NCBI GenBank assembly: GCA_002356515.1
Contig: AP017605.1
Location: forward strand, 4,101,001 to 4,165,000
Length of the DNA stretch: 64,000 bases
Source of the DNA: Mesorhizobium loti
Lineage (GTDB): Bacteria > Pseudomonadota > Alphaproteobacteria > Rhizobiales > Rhizobiaceae
Direction of reading: 5' to 3'
Below the pieces are notes generated by a model. That model made no database searches, was not told the origin of the DNA, and saw only the letters and a program-made list of their open reading frames with translations. Below, piece by piece: positions 49,657 through 59,152 of the stretch. Within the stretch, counting starts at the first letter, position 1; each line of letters starts with the position of its first letter. The position numbers were made by a program, and so were the translations under genes.

Positions 49657-50427
49657 ATGAGTGTCAGGGATGCCAATCCGGTCGATGCGCGCCGGCCGAA
49701 ACGTGTGGCCATCGTCATCGCCAATCCGGCCGTATCGACCACGACCGGATGGCCGGTCGGCTTCTGGTGGAGCGAGCTGACCCATCCTTGGTTCGCCTTC
49801 ACCGAACGCGGCTATGCGGTGGACATCTTTTCGCCCGAGGGCGGGCGATGCGAGGCCGACGCGCTGAGCGACCCGCGCGATCCCTCGGGCTATTCCGAGA
49901 CCGATCTCATCTCGCTCGGCTTCCTGTCGAGCCCGAAACTGGCGACCCTGGTCGAGACCACGCGGCCGGCGGCGGAGATCGATGTTGACGGCTTCGACGC
50001 CATCGTCGTCGCCGGCGGCCAGGCGCCGATGTTCAGCTATGAGCGTGCAACAGACCTGCAGCGGACCTTTGTCGCCTTCCATGAAGCGGGCAAGGTGACG
50101 GCCGCACTCTGCCACGGCACCGCCATCCTGCGTTACGCCAGACGCGCCGACGGCTCGCTGCTCGCCGCCGGCAAGACGGTGACCGGCTTCGCCAATGCCG
50201 AGGAGGATTTCGCTGACAACGCGACCTGGGCGATGGGCGCGCTCGAGCGCGGAAAGCATCTGATGCCCTGGCGCATCGAGGATGAGTTGAAGGCCATCGG
50301 CGCCAACTATGTCCAGGCGGGGCTGTGGCGCGGCTTTGCCGTGCGCGACGGCAATTTGATCACCGGCCAGCAGAATTTTTCCGGCGCCGAAACCGCGCGC
50401 CTGGTGTGCGAGGCACTGGGCGGTTGA
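49657..50427 (+). CDS. DJ-1/PfpI-like (type 1 glutamine amidotransferase-like) protein
   Basis: 256 aa from the ATG at 49657 with AAGGAGA upstream. The nucleophile elbow Cys is in KVTAALCHGTAILRYAR; YAVDIFSPEGGRCEADA and FDAIVVAGGQAPMFSYE are typical of the DJ-1/Hsp31 group, which includes glyoxalase III and protein repair or stress enzymes. Divergent HxlR regulator upstream suggests induction by electrophiles (inference). Confidence 0.88.
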   Translation: MSVRDANPVDARRPKRVAIVIANPAVSTTTGWPVGFWWSELTHPWFAFTERGYAVDIFSPEGGRCEADALSDPRDPSGYSETDLISLGFLSSPKLATLVETTRPAAEIDVDGFDAIVVAGGQAPMFSYERATDLQRTFVAFHEAGKVTAALCHGTAILRYARRADGSLLAAGKTVTGFANAEEDFADNATWAMGALERGKHLMPWRIEDELKAIGANYVQAGLWRGFAVRDGNLITGQQNFSGAETARLVCEALGG

Positions 50428-50440
50428 GCGCCGCCGGCGC

Positions 50441-51784
50441 CTAACCCAGCAACTGCTTGCTCAGCCTGGCGCACTGGACGCGGATGTCGGGGATGGCGTC
50501 GATCTCGAAGAAGGTGCCGCGCGTCAGCGGGCCGACGGCGAGGATTTTGCGCGAGACCGTGCCGTCGCCGGCGATGATCTCGCAATTGGCCGAGACGTCG
50601 AGGCCGATGCGCATCGGGTCCGGCCGCGCGAGCCCGCGGTCGACCAGCGAGCGCACGACGCTGTTCGACGAGGTCGAAATGTCGCGCACGATCCCCGAGC
50701 AATCATAGATGCGGGCGACGTCGAAAGTCTCGACGAGCTGGCTGTGGCGCGACTGGACGTCGACGCTGAAAGTCTCGCCCGGTGCGATCCTGACGACGCG
50801 GCCGGCAACAAGCCGGATGCGGCCGGATTGCACGGCGTCGGTCACCTTGGCGTAGACTTCCGGCGCCATGCGATGGCGATGGATGTCCCACCAGGCCTTG
50901 GTGTGCTCGACGAAGCGACGCTTGGCCGAAGCCGGCCAGTTCTGCCAGATTTTTTGGTTGAACGGCCTGAGACCATCGACCACGTCGCGCCAGTCGATGC
51001 CGGCCTTCTGGTTCTCGCGGATCAGGTCTCGGAACCAGCCGACGAAGTAGGAAAGCTGGGTGCCGAGCGGGATGTCGGCGACGTCGAGCTTGATCGGATT
51101 GCCCTTGCGGTGCGGCGACGGCAGCAGGCCGCGCCGGGACACGGCGACAATCTCGCCCGTGTGGCCGCGCTGTTCCAGCGCCAGGAACGCGTCGACCATG
51201 CTGAGGCCGGTGCCCAGCACCATGACGCGACTTTCGGGGTCGAGCGCCGTGTCGGCCTCCGAGCCCATGCGGATCGCATGGCCCTGCGCCGGCTGTTCGT
51301 CATGGCCGGTGGCGAGTATGGCCAGATGGGCGACGACGCTGGTGCCGTTGGCAAGCGCCACCTCGACGCCGGAGGCGGTCGGCGTGATCGACAGGCTCTC
51401 TTCGTGGATCAGGCGCAGCCGCCCGCTCGGCTGTTCGCGCGCTTCGAGCTCGTCGAGCAATTCGCCGAGATAGCGGGCATAGAGGCTGCGCGGCGCGTAG
51501 AAAGGTGTCTGTGGCGTCTGCTCCGGGTCGACCAGGCCACGCCCCTGCAGCCAGCGCCAGAAATTGCCGGGATCGTCGGCATAGGCGCTCATGCCGGCCG
51601 CACTGACATTCAGCACATGCGCCGACAGCAGCGTCGAATAGGCGATGCCCTGGCCGAAATGCGGGCGCTTTTCGATCAGCGTGACTCGCAGATCCGGATT
51701 GGACGATTTCAGGAGATGCGCGGCCATCACGACGCCGCTGGCGCCGCCGCCGACAATGATGATGGAACTGGCGCGCCCGCTCAT
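50441..51784 (-). CDS. FAD/NAD(P)-binding protein (COG4529-like)
   Basis: 447 aa. The N-terminal dinucleotide site SIIIVGGGASGVVMAAHLLK is followed by RPHFGQGIAYSTLLSAHVLN and MSAYADDPGNFWRWLQGRG, both typical of COG4529 FAD proteins. A second nucleotide-binding motif is VMVLGTGLSMVDAFLAL. Members are predicted oxidoreductases, the substrate being unknown. It lies 25 bp after an Rrf2 regulator gene in the same direction and is probably controlled by it. Confidence 0.85.
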   Translation of the reverse strand: MSGRASSIIIVGGGASGVVMAAHLLKSSNPDLRVTLIEKRPHFGQGIAYSTLLSAHVLNVSAAGMSAYADDPGNFWRWLQGRGLVDPEQTPQTPFYAPRSLYARYLGELLDELEAREQPSGRLRLIHEESLSITPTASGVEVALANGTSVVAHLAILATGHDEQPAQGHAIRMGSEADTALDPESRVMVLGTGLSMVDAFLALEQRGHTGEIVAVSRRGLLPSPHRKGNPIKLDVADIPLGTQLSYFVGWFRDLIRENQKAGIDWRDVVDGLRPFNQKIWQNWPASAKRRFVEHTKAWWDIHRHRMAPEVYAKVTDAVQSGRIRLVAGRVVRIAPGETFSVDVQSRHSQLVETFDVARIYDCSGIVRDISTSSNSVVRSLVDRGLARPDPMRIGLDVSANCEIIAGDGTVSRKILAVGPLTRGTFFEIDAIPDIRVQCARLSKQLLG

Positions 51785-51809
51785 GCGCGCCTCCGCATAG
51801 TGCCAGGCG

Positions 51810-52259
51810 TCAGGCCTGGACCTTCACCGTGACTGGGAGTTCGTCGATGACGATGTCGCGCATCTCGGCGAGGCTGCGCTGGTCGAGCACCTCGGCGATC
51901 GCCTGCCGGACCTCGAGCATCAGATGACGGACTTGGCATGTCGCCTCGTTGCAGTCTTCACAGCGCTGATATTGGGTGCGGCTGGCGCAGGGAATTGGCG
52001 CCAGCGGCCCGTCGAGGACGCGCACGACATGGCCGACCTTGATCTCGTCGGCTGGGCGCGCCAGGCGGTAGCCGCCATCCTTGCCCTTGCGGCTCTGGAC
52101 GAAACCGGCATTGCGCAATTCGCCGAGGATGGCGTCGAGAAATTTCTTCGGGATGTTGTTGCCGGTCGCGATGTCGTTGACGAAAGCCAGCTGCCCGGCC
52201 GGCATGTGCGCCAGATGGACCAGCGCCTTGAGGCCGTACTTGCCTTTTTTGGTGAGCAT
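51810..52259 (-). CDS. Rrf2 family transcriptional regulator, probable Fe-S protein
   Basis: 149 aa from the ATG at 52259 (MLTKKGKYGLKALVHLAHMP is the family start); longer frames upstream are not homologous. The winged helix reads NIPKKFLDAILGELRNAGFV and RKGKDGGYRLARPADEI. CASRTQYQRCEDCNEATC carries four Cys, matching the Fe-S-binding loop of IscR/NsrR/RsrR relatives. It likely senses redox state, iron or NO and controls the FAD protein gene behind it. Confidence 0.92.
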   Translation of the reverse strand: MLTKKGKYGLKALVHLAHMPAGQLAFVNDIATGNNIPKKFLDAILGELRNAGFVQSRKGKDGGYRLARPADEIKVGHVVRVLDGPLAPIPCASRTQYQRCEDCNEATCQVRHLMLEVRQAIAEVLDQRSLAEMRDIVIDELPVTVKVQA

Positions 52260-52425
52260 TGACCGAACGTTTCTCTGTCCTGCGATGGCCGGGCCATCCC
52301 TGCGAAACGCCTGGCGAGCCTCCCCGCCGCGCCCAAGCATCCATGACACATAAATTCTAGTGACATGATATACAAGCCGAGAAACGTTGAATTTGCTTCG
52401 TTTTCAAGCCGCGATAGCCATTTTG

Positions 52426-52635
52426 TCAGGCCTTTGTGCCAATAAGAGCACAGAAATGCATCTCGACGGCGACGAGGCGACAAATGGTTTCCCGCAGGAC
52501 AGCAGTGCCTTGCGCCCAGTCCTGCGGTGGCGGGAGCCGATGCATGCCGTGAGCGATCAAGGTTATGGAATGCTCGCTCATCGTCACCTCCAACTCCCTC
52601 ATGTCGATAAGGATACTATACTTACCCTCGAACAC
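52426..52635 (-). CDS. possible small protein, weakly supported
   Basis: 69 codons, or 51 from an internal ATG (MSEHSITLIAHGMHRLPPPQ). It lies alone in the 522-bp gap between the Rrf2 gene and the autotransporter gene. The hydrophobic pattern TAVLRETICRLVAVEMHFCA could form one helix. No family is recognised and no clear ribosome site is seen, so it may not be real. The rest of the gap shows no gene. Confidence 0.25.
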   Translation of the reverse strand: MFEGKYSILIDMRELEVTMSEHSITLIAHGMHRLPPPQDWAQGTAVLRETICRLVAVEMHFCALIGTKA

Positions 52636-52781
52636 GCGGAACGGCTTGTCAATTCCGCAGCTGTTTGGAGCATGGATTTACCGAACAAGCTGGCGAAAGC
52701 GAATTCCTGTTCCTGTCGAAAGCACAGGCGTCGGCAGCCGTCGAGGCTGGGATTGCGAACCCCATTCCGATTTCCGTGCCG

Positions 52782-55700
52782 TCAGAACTTCACGTTGAGA
52801 TCGACTTTGGCGCCGTTGTCGGTGGCGCCGCCGCCGAACTGGCCGGAATAGGACAGGCCGAGCGTCGCGTTGGCCGTCATCTTCAGGTCCAAGCCGGCTT
52901 CGACGACGGCGGCATCCCTGGCGATAGGCACGCCGGCGATGGTGAAGGCGTCGCCGCCGGCAAAGGCAAAGGTCGAGGTCGGCGTGACATCGCCAAAGGC
53001 ATGGCGCCAGCCGAGCATGCCACGCGCCGTCGCATTGATGCCGCCCAGCGCAAATTCGGTCGAGCCGCGCAGGCCGAGCGTGGTGAAGGTGGCATCGGTG
53101 GTCGAGCCGGCACTGGTCAGTGCGGCAGCACCGCCCGTTTCGGTGAAACCGTCAGCGTGCACGCTGACATAGGCAAGGTTGGCGAAGGGCTCGAACTTGA
53201 TTTGTCCGGCATCGGCCTTGTAGGCGAGTTCGCCAAAGACCTGCGCGGTGCCGGCGTCATAGTCGGCCGAGAGCCCATCCGTGAAGCCGTTGAAAGCAAC
53301 CGAGCGATGTGTCGAGATGCTGCTCCAGCTGTAGGCGGCGCCAGTACGGAAGGCGATGGCGCCCCAGTTGGTGCCGCCATAGAGGCCGAGGTGATAGTTG
53401 TCGCTGGAACCGGACGAGTTTCGATCATCGGCGTCGAAGGACGAATGGCTGTAGCCGGCGAGCAGACCGACGCGCCAGCCGCCGACTTGGCCGTCGGCAC
53501 CAGCCAGCAGCCCCCCGGTCGAGCGATCGAAGGCGGCGGCATTGCCATCGCTGTCGGTATTGCCCCACGAGCCGAACGCCTGGCCCCAGACGGCGAAACG
53601 ATCGGTATCGGCACCGACCATTTCAGGCCCGCCTTCGCCATAGGCCATGACCGGCAGGGCTGCGACGCTGCCGTCACCGAAGGCGGCTGAGATGCGGCTG
53701 GTGGCGGCATCACGGACGAAACGGCTGTCCTGCGCCAACATGCCCTTGGCCGAGGCATGGATCTCGCCCGAAAGCTGGTCGAAGGCTGCCTGGGCCTCGG
53801 CATCGGTCGCGAGGTTGGCAACGGCGCCGGATAGCACACTACCTGGAGCAAGACTGTCGGCACCTTCGGCAGTGGCGATCTGATTGGGGGTGATCGCCGC
53901 ATCCGCGAAATCGCGCACCTGCGCCACGTCGAGATAGACGTTGTAATCGTCATAGCTGTCGATGACGCTGACGAATGCCGAGAGCGGCCCGGCATCGCCG
54001 CTGAGGCCGTCATACTCTCCCGTCCGCCCGCTGGTGGCGGTGAGGATCGTGTAGCGCGCGCCGAGCGTATAGCTGCCCGGCGCGGCCTCGACATCGAGCG
54101 TACCGCCCTGCAGATCGGCGGCACCAGTCACCACAATGCGGTCGCTGGTCGTTGCATCCAGTTGTACCGCATAGGTCGAGCCCGCGACCTGGGTGAACGT
54201 TCCTTTGACGTTAAGCGTGCCGATCGAGTTTCCCGGTGCGATCGTCCCTTCGACGCGTGTCGCTCCAGCCGTGCCGCCGCCGCCCAGCGCCGCGCCCGAA
54301 CTCACCGTCGTCAGCGACGAGGCGGCGATCGAGCCATTGACGACAAGCTTGCCTTCCTCGACCGTCGTCGTGCCGAAATAGCTATTGGTTCCCGACAGGG
54401 TCAGCGTGCCGGTGCCGGTCTTCACCAGCGATCCCGCCTGTGTTGCCGGCAGCAATATTGGCGGCAAATTGCCGTCGCGGATCGCCCCGGAGATCGTGTC
54501 GTCGCTGCCGGACCCGCCTAAGACCATCGTACCGAAGTCGAGATCGACGTCGCCGGCGCCCGCGAGCGAGCCGACTTCAACCGGGGCGGCGTTGCCCTTC
54601 AGTGCGACCAGGCCGCCCGCCTCGTTCTGGACGGTCGTCGTCGTGCCGTTCGAATGGTCCGAGAACTGAAGCTGGCCATCATTCTCGACCGTGATCGTGC
54701 GCGAGCCTGCGTCGGTTGGTGTCGCCTGGTTGCCGGTGAAGGCAAGCACCGCCCCGCCCTTGACGTCCGCGTCACCGGTGCCAAGTGCGCCCGTCATACT
54801 CGCGATCAGCCTGCCACCCTCGACGATCGTGCCGCCCAGATAGCTGTTGGCATGCGAGAGGATGAGGCCGCCGGTGCCGGTCCGGATGAGCCGGCCCGTA
54901 CCGGATATCGCGCCGGCCTGTTCTGGAATCGCGACGATGATGGGGCCAGGCTGCTCGTAGTCGAACCTGATGTCGCCCGTAATGTTCACGGCATTGGCGA
55001 TAGTAAGGTCATCGAGGCCATACTGGATCGTCGTCCCGCCGGCGGCGCTCAACACACCGGCGCCAAGTGCATGGTCGTGCTCGAGCCTCAACGTGCCGGC
55101 TTCCAGGCTGGTGCCGCCGCCATAGCTGTTGTCGCCGCTCAGCACCAGCGTACCGGCGCCGGTCTTGGTCAGGCCGCCGCCGCCCGAGACGATGCCGTTC
55201 ACCGTGAAGATCGTGCCGGCGGCCTGCGAAACCGTTCCGCCAGACGACAGCACAATGTCGCGGTTCGTGGCAAAGCTCGCCGTCGTCGCCAGCGTGCCGG
55301 TTTCGAGCGCGACGCCGCCAGCCGGATTGCCGAGATTGGTGTCGGCGCCGACGGACAGCGTGCCTTTCGATATCAGGACGCCGCCCGAAAAACTGTTGGT
55401 GCCGGAGAGCACGAGCGTACCCTCGCCATCGGCCGTCACGCCCCAGCGTTCATTGCCGGTGTAGGTGCCGGCGGGCGGGACATAGCCCTGCGCGACCACG
55501 CCGACCATGTCGTCGATATCGTCCGATATCGTCTGGGTTTCGCCCGCGCCGGGCTTGAACGAGAGGTTGCCGCTGCCTTGCAGGAAGATGCCGGAACCGA
55601 AGGCCTGGCTGCCGACACCGCCCGCCGCAACCGAATTGCCGTTGAGAGCGAGGTTTCCCTCGACGATCAGCTGGCCGCCCTGGCGCACGAATAGCGCGCC

Positions 55701-57083
55701 GCCCATGCCGGCACCGCTGCCATCGCCAAGGGCGACGCCATCTACGCCGCCGGGAGCCAGGCTGGAACTGGCTCCGCCCAGGCCACCGCTGCCGCCGAAG
55801 CCTGCCTGTCCGCCATTGCCGCCATTGCCCGAGATGTTTTGCGTGTGGAACGTCGTGTCGGTATCAAACTGTTTTGTCGACATCAATCCGCCAACACCGC
55901 CGGCGCCACCACCACCACCGAACCCGCCCGCACCACCCTCGCCACCGTTGCCGACGCTGACTGACGCGGTTCCCGGATCGTGCGCGGTTGCGAGATTCTG
56001 GCCGCCGGAGCCGCCTTGACCGCCACCGCCACCGAACCCTCCGACACCCCCGGCACCGCCCTTGCCGCCGTCCGCCGTGGCGTCGCCGCTTGTCGCGGTC
56101 ACCTGCAGGGTTTGCCCCGCCGCACCGCCACCACCGCCGCCCCCTGTTCCGCCGGTGGCCCCGGCCGACCCATCCTGGGCGGTCCCGGCGATCGAGCCAT
56201 CGTTGGTTATGGAAACCGGTGCCGGCGTCGTACCGCCGGTGCCGCCATTGGGCGAGCCGCCAACGCCGCCCTGGCCTGCCGAGTTATTGCCACCATCTCC
56301 AAGCATGCCCGCGCCGCCGGACCCGCCGCGGCCGGTGAACGCGGTGTTCGTGCTGGCCGCGCCACCCTTGGCCTGGTTGCCGGAAAGATCGACATTGCTG
56401 ACGGTAACGGTTGCACCGTCATTGACGAACAGCGCTCCGCCAAGCCCCGCGCCAGCCCCGCCACCGTTGCTGGTGCCACCTTGTGCCAGTGTATCGGTGA
56501 TCTTCAAGTCCTCGACGCGTACCGTGCCCGACGTCACGAAAAGTCCGCGATAGGCACCGCCGCCCGAAAGCGTGTGGCCGCCGCCGGAAATCGTCACATC
56601 GCTGTGCACCTCCGGCAGGTTGCCGCCGCCGCCCGCCGTCAGCGTGATGTCGTTGCTCAACGTTATGGTGTCGCCATTGGCGTGGCTGGCCAGCGCCGAT
56701 CGCAGCTCTGCCTCGGTGCCAACCACATAGTTCGCAGCGAAGGCCGGCGTGACGAGGCAGCCGACCAGCGCGGTGGTTGCCAGAAGAAGCCTGGAGAGAC
56801 GAAACTTTCCGCGCAGCCCGCCGGTCGAACGATCGAAGGCAGCGGCGTTGCCGTCACTGTCGGTATTGCCGCAGGAGCCGAACGCTTGGCGCAAGATAGC
56901 GAAACGATCGGTGTCGGCGGCAAGCATTTCCGGCCGGCCATCGCCATCGGCCATGACCGGCAGCGCCGCGAGGGGCGAAGTCCGCTGAGCTGCCCTGGTG
57001 AGTATGCGCGATGCGATGGAACGTCCGTTCAAATCCCGGCGATGCGACAAATCCAAACCCCCTTGGTCGTCCGGCGACGCCAT
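52782..57083 (-). CDS. autotransporter (type V secretion) adhesin-like protein with PATR repeats
   Basis: 1433 aa from the ATG at 57083; the true start is uncertain. A signal peptide (FRLSRLLLATTALVGCLVTP, then AFA-AN) lies only at about residues 94-116. The residues before it repeat part of this protein's own C-terminal beta-barrel. The passenger has a Gly-rich zone (GGTGGGGGGGAAGQ and many GGxGGxGG) and then autotransporter-associated beta-strand repeats such as TKTGAGTLVLSGDNSYGGGT and SLVKTGTGTLTLSGTNSYFG. The C-terminal ~280 residues are the translocator barrel (FGELAYKADAGQIKFEPFAN), ending in Phe (VDLNVKF). The product should be displayed on the outer membrane. A LuxR-type regulator gene lies upstream. 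Confidence 0.88.
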   Translation of the reverse strand: MASPDDQGGLDLSHRRDLNGRSIASRILTRAAQRTSPLAALPVMADGDGRPEMLAADTDRFAILRQAFGSCGNTDSDGNAAAFDRSTGGLRGKFRLSRLLLATTALVGCLVTPAFAANYVVGTEAELRSALASHANGDTITLSNDITLTAGGGGNLPEVHSDVTISGGGHTLSGGGAYRGLFVTSGTVRVEDLKITDTLAQGGTSNGGGAGAGLGGALFVNDGATVTVSNVDLSGNQAKGGAASTNTAFTGRGGSGGAGMLGDGGNNSAGQGGVGGSPNGGTGGTTPAPVSITNDGSIAGTAQDGSAGATGGTGGGGGGGAAGQTLQVTATSGDATADGGKGGAGGVGGFGGGGGQGGSGGQNLATAHDPGTASVSVGNGGEGGAGGFGGGGGAGGVGGLMSTKQFDTDTTFHTQNISGNGGNGGQAGFGGSGGLGGASSSLAPGGVDGVALGDGSGAGMGGALFVRQGGQLIVEGNLALNGNSVAAGGVGSQAFGSGIFLQGSGNLSFKPGAGETQTISDDIDDMVGVVAQGYVPPAGTYTGNERWGVTADGEGTLVLSGTNSFSGGVLISKGTLSVGADTNLGNPAGGVALETGTLATTASFATNRDIVLSSGGTVSQAAGTIFTVNGIVSGGGGLTKTGAGTLVLSGDNSYGGGTSLEAGTLRLEHDHALGAGVLSAAGGTTIQYGLDDLTIANAVNITGDIRFDYEQPGPIIVAIPEQAGAISGTGRLIRTGTGGLILSHANSYLGGTIVEGGRLIASMTGALGTGDADVKGGAVLAFTGNQATPTDAGSRTITVENDGQLQFSDHSNGTTTTVQNEAGGLVALKGNAAPVEVGSLAGAGDVDLDFGTMVLGGSGSDDTISGAIRDGNLPPILLPATQAGSLVKTGTGTLTLSGTNSYFGTTTVEEGKLVVNGSIAASSLTTVSSGAALGGGGTAGATRVEGTIAPGNSIGTLNVKGTFTQVAGSTYAVQLDATTSDRIVVTGAADLQGGTLDVEAAPGSYTLGARYTILTATSGRTGEYDGLSGDAGPLSAFVSVIDSYDDYNVYLDVAQVRDFADAAITPNQIATAEGADSLAPGSVLSGAVANLATDAEAQAAFDQLSGEIHASAKGMLAQDSRFVRDAATSRISAAFGDGSVAALPVMAYGEGGPEMVGADTDRFAVWGQAFGSWGNTDSDGNAAAFDRSTGGLLAGADGQVGGWRVGLLAGYSHSSFDADDRNSSGSSDNYHLGLYGGTNWGAIAFRTGAAYSWSSISTHRSVAFNGFTDGLSADYDAGTAQVFGELAYKADAGQIKFEPFANLAYVSVHADGFTETGGAAALTSAGSTTDATFTTLGLRGSTEFALGGINATARGMLGWRHAFGDVTPTSTFAFAGGDAFTIAGVPIARDAAVVEAGLDLKMTANATLGLSYSGQFGGGATDNGAKVDLNVKF
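53512..53664. repeat. direct repeat, copy inside the autotransporter barrel
   Basis: The 51 codons from AALPVMAYGEGGPEM to DGNAAAFDRSTGG are repeated at 56817-56969 in the same orientation; 42 of 51 residues agree. Confidence 0.85.
56817..56969. repeat. direct repeat, copy at the 5' end of the autotransporter gene
   Basis: Encodes AALPVMADGDGRPEM to DGNAAAFDRSTGG just before the signal peptide. It is a diverged copy of 53512-53664, 3.3 kb away, and is out of place for a barrel segment. Confidence 0.85.
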
Positions 57084-57429
57084 CGACCGCCGCAAAACGG
57101 GGCCACGACAATGACGACCGGAACGCAGTGCAAAACCACTTCCGGGAATGGGATTAGGCGATGCGCGGGGGCTCGACGTCAGCCAATTGGTGGAGGCAGT
57201 TCATATTAGCCGCTCCTGACGGAGCACCCCGGCACTGCCGGCGTCCCGCTGCCCGTGGCGCCAGATAAGCAATTCAGGACGCCTGAACGGCCGAAAGCCT
57301 TGAGGGCACGATCATCGGATCCGCGATACCGGGCCAGGCGCCGCCGCTATCGAGCTCTGGTCGGCGACATCTGCGACAAGGTGCCGCCAGTTCATCGGCG
57401 GCCCGAGGCGCGCCGAAGCGGGCATCTTG
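57084..57429. other. intergenic region upstream of the autotransporter gene
   Basis: 346 bp between the LuxR-type regulator gene and the autotransporter start, probably holding the adhesin promoter. A short hairpin-prone GC stretch (CACCCCGGCACTGCCGGCGT, about 57225-57244) is visible. No gene is seen. Confidence 0.4.
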
Positions 57430-58584
57430 TCAGAGGGGCGATGCCAGGGATGCGACAAGCCGGACGAGGTCGACCTGGCGCCGGACGCCGGTCTTCTCGA
57501 AAACATGGAGAAGGTGCGTCTTCACCGTGGCGCTGGCCAGGCCAAGCGATTTCGCGATCTCTCGCTGGGTGCGGCCGGAGACGATCATCTCGACGATCCT
57601 GACCTCGGCGGGAGTCAGGCCATAGAGGGCCGCGAAGGCATCGAATGGAAGACTTATCGGTCTATCGACCGGGGCGATGAAAAGAGCCGCTGTCGCCCGC
57701 CGGAACAGGCCGGGACGGCTTTCTCGCCTTTTCAGCGGCAGGACATGAATGATGCGAGGCTCGCCCGAGAGGCCACGCGTCGGAAACCCGGTGCCGCCGC
57801 GCCGTCCGAGCGCTGCCTCGTCGCCGGCCGCCTGGGCGACCGCATCCTCTATCGCCGACGCGATCGCGGGCGAGGCATCCGAGACGACAACGCGGCCACT
57901 GCTGACCTTGATCGGCTCCTTGCGGGCCAGCATGGACTCGGCGACCGGATTGGCATGGATCAAGGCCATCAGTTCATCGACAAGCACGACGCCGACCGAG
58001 AGGCTTTCCAGCACGGATGTCACGTTGGCGGCGGCAATCGATTGCAATTCGAGCATCTGGCCGATGGCGATGGCGCGCCGGAAGTGCGGGGCCAAAAGAC
58101 GCAAGGCGTCAAGTTCCCCATGGCCGACAATGCCGACCGTCTCGTGCCGGCCGAACGAAAGCGTGGAGACCATGCGCGCATTGCGCTCCAATCCGATCGC
58201 AACCGCGTCGACCACCCCTTGCGGCTGAGCCCATTCGAGAAAATAGCGGCTGGCGACAAGTGCGGAATCCGGCACGGCCCGGGATTGCGCGATCGGCTCC
58301 TCGAGCGGATATTGTTTGACCCTGATGTCGCCACCCCAGAGGTCGACCAGGTCCTGGCCATAGGCGGGAAGCTCGCCGAGCTTCACCGAATCGATGCCTG
58401 TCGCGACGCCAAGCGTAACTTCGCCGCCCGGAAGCGGATACACCCCCAGAACCGCATAACAGAACTCCAGCTCCCGTCGAATGGTGTCGACGACCGATGG
58501 CCATCGGCTGGGATCGAGGACGCAATCGTAGATGGTGCCGATGAGTTCTGAAATGCGCTCCGCCGGATAGGATCGGTCAGTCAT
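57430..58584 (-). CDS. LuxR-type helix-turn-helix transcriptional regulator, adhesin-linked paralog 1
   Basis: 384 aa from the ATG at 58584, which aligns with the start of paralog 2; upstream codons are not conserved. The C-terminal helix-turn-helix is YGLTPAEVRIVEMIVSGRTQ followed by REIAKSLGLASATVKTHLLH. The N-terminal ~300 residues contain a PAS-like segment (VLESLSVGVVLVDELMALIH) and no autoinducer-binding signature that I can recognise. It shares start, middle (FLEWAQPQGVVDAVAIGL) and end (HVFEKTGVRRQVDLVRLVAS) with the protein at 62362. It lies directly upstream of the autotransporter gene and probably controls it. Confidence 0.88.
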   Translation of the reverse strand: MTDRSYPAERISELIGTIYDCVLDPSRWPSVVDTIRRELEFCYAVLGVYPLPGGEVTLGVATGIDSVKLGELPAYGQDLVDLWGGDIRVKQYPLEEPIAQSRAVPDSALVASRYFLEWAQPQGVVDAVAIGLERNARMVSTLSFGRHETVGIVGHGELDALRLLAPHFRRAIAIGQMLELQSIAAANVTSVLESLSVGVVLVDELMALIHANPVAESMLARKEPIKVSSGRVVVSDASPAIASAIEDAVAQAAGDEAALGRRGGTGFPTRGLSGEPRIIHVLPLKRRESRPGLFRRATAALFIAPVDRPISLPFDAFAALYGLTPAEVRIVEMIVSGRTQREIAKSLGLASATVKTHLLHVFEKTGVRRQVDLVRLVASLASPL

Positions 58585-59152
58585 GCTGACCAACATGGGC
58601 CGGCGGCCACGGTCGGACATCGCGTGCTGCTGCGCCGATATCGCTTCAACGGGATCAATCCTCGTTCGACTTCGCGACTTGTATGTCTGGAGTCGACATA
58701 GAGGTGGGGGGCGCACCGAAAGCCAACGGAAAGTCAGTAGAAAAAAATAGAAGCTGGGAGTCAAGCCTAATCCAAATGGTGGACGCCGCGACGACCATTT
58801 CATGATTGGGTGCGCCGGCTTGAGGTTGGACTGAGTTCAAAGCATGTGACGCGCATCAGGAGAGTTCTAGATTTTCTCCGCCGCCAGTGAATGCGTCGAC
58901 ACATCGGTCACGTCTTCATCTCACGGGAAAAACGGCGTCTCTGTAGCGCGAGACGGAATATTACATTTCGCTAATACTTGGAGAGATTCAAGACGACTTG
59001 CTTGTCAGCCCCGCCAACGGCCGTCCCACCGGAAGAATGTCGAAGCAGCTCACGAAAGCGGGTGACCGTTGCCAGCCACGGTTGGCATCTGGCCGAGGCT
59101 GTTGCCTGGCCGGGGCCCCCGACGACGTGCGGTCAAAGGAAGATCTGTCAGC
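58585..59152. other. intergenic region, no gene seen
   Basis: 568 bp between the divergent LuxR-type regulator and LysE-family genes, somewhat AT-richer than its surroundings (e.g. AGTAGAAAAAAATAGAAGCT at about 58735). It should hold both promoters. Open frames through it lack ribosome sites and family resemblance. Confidence 0.4.
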
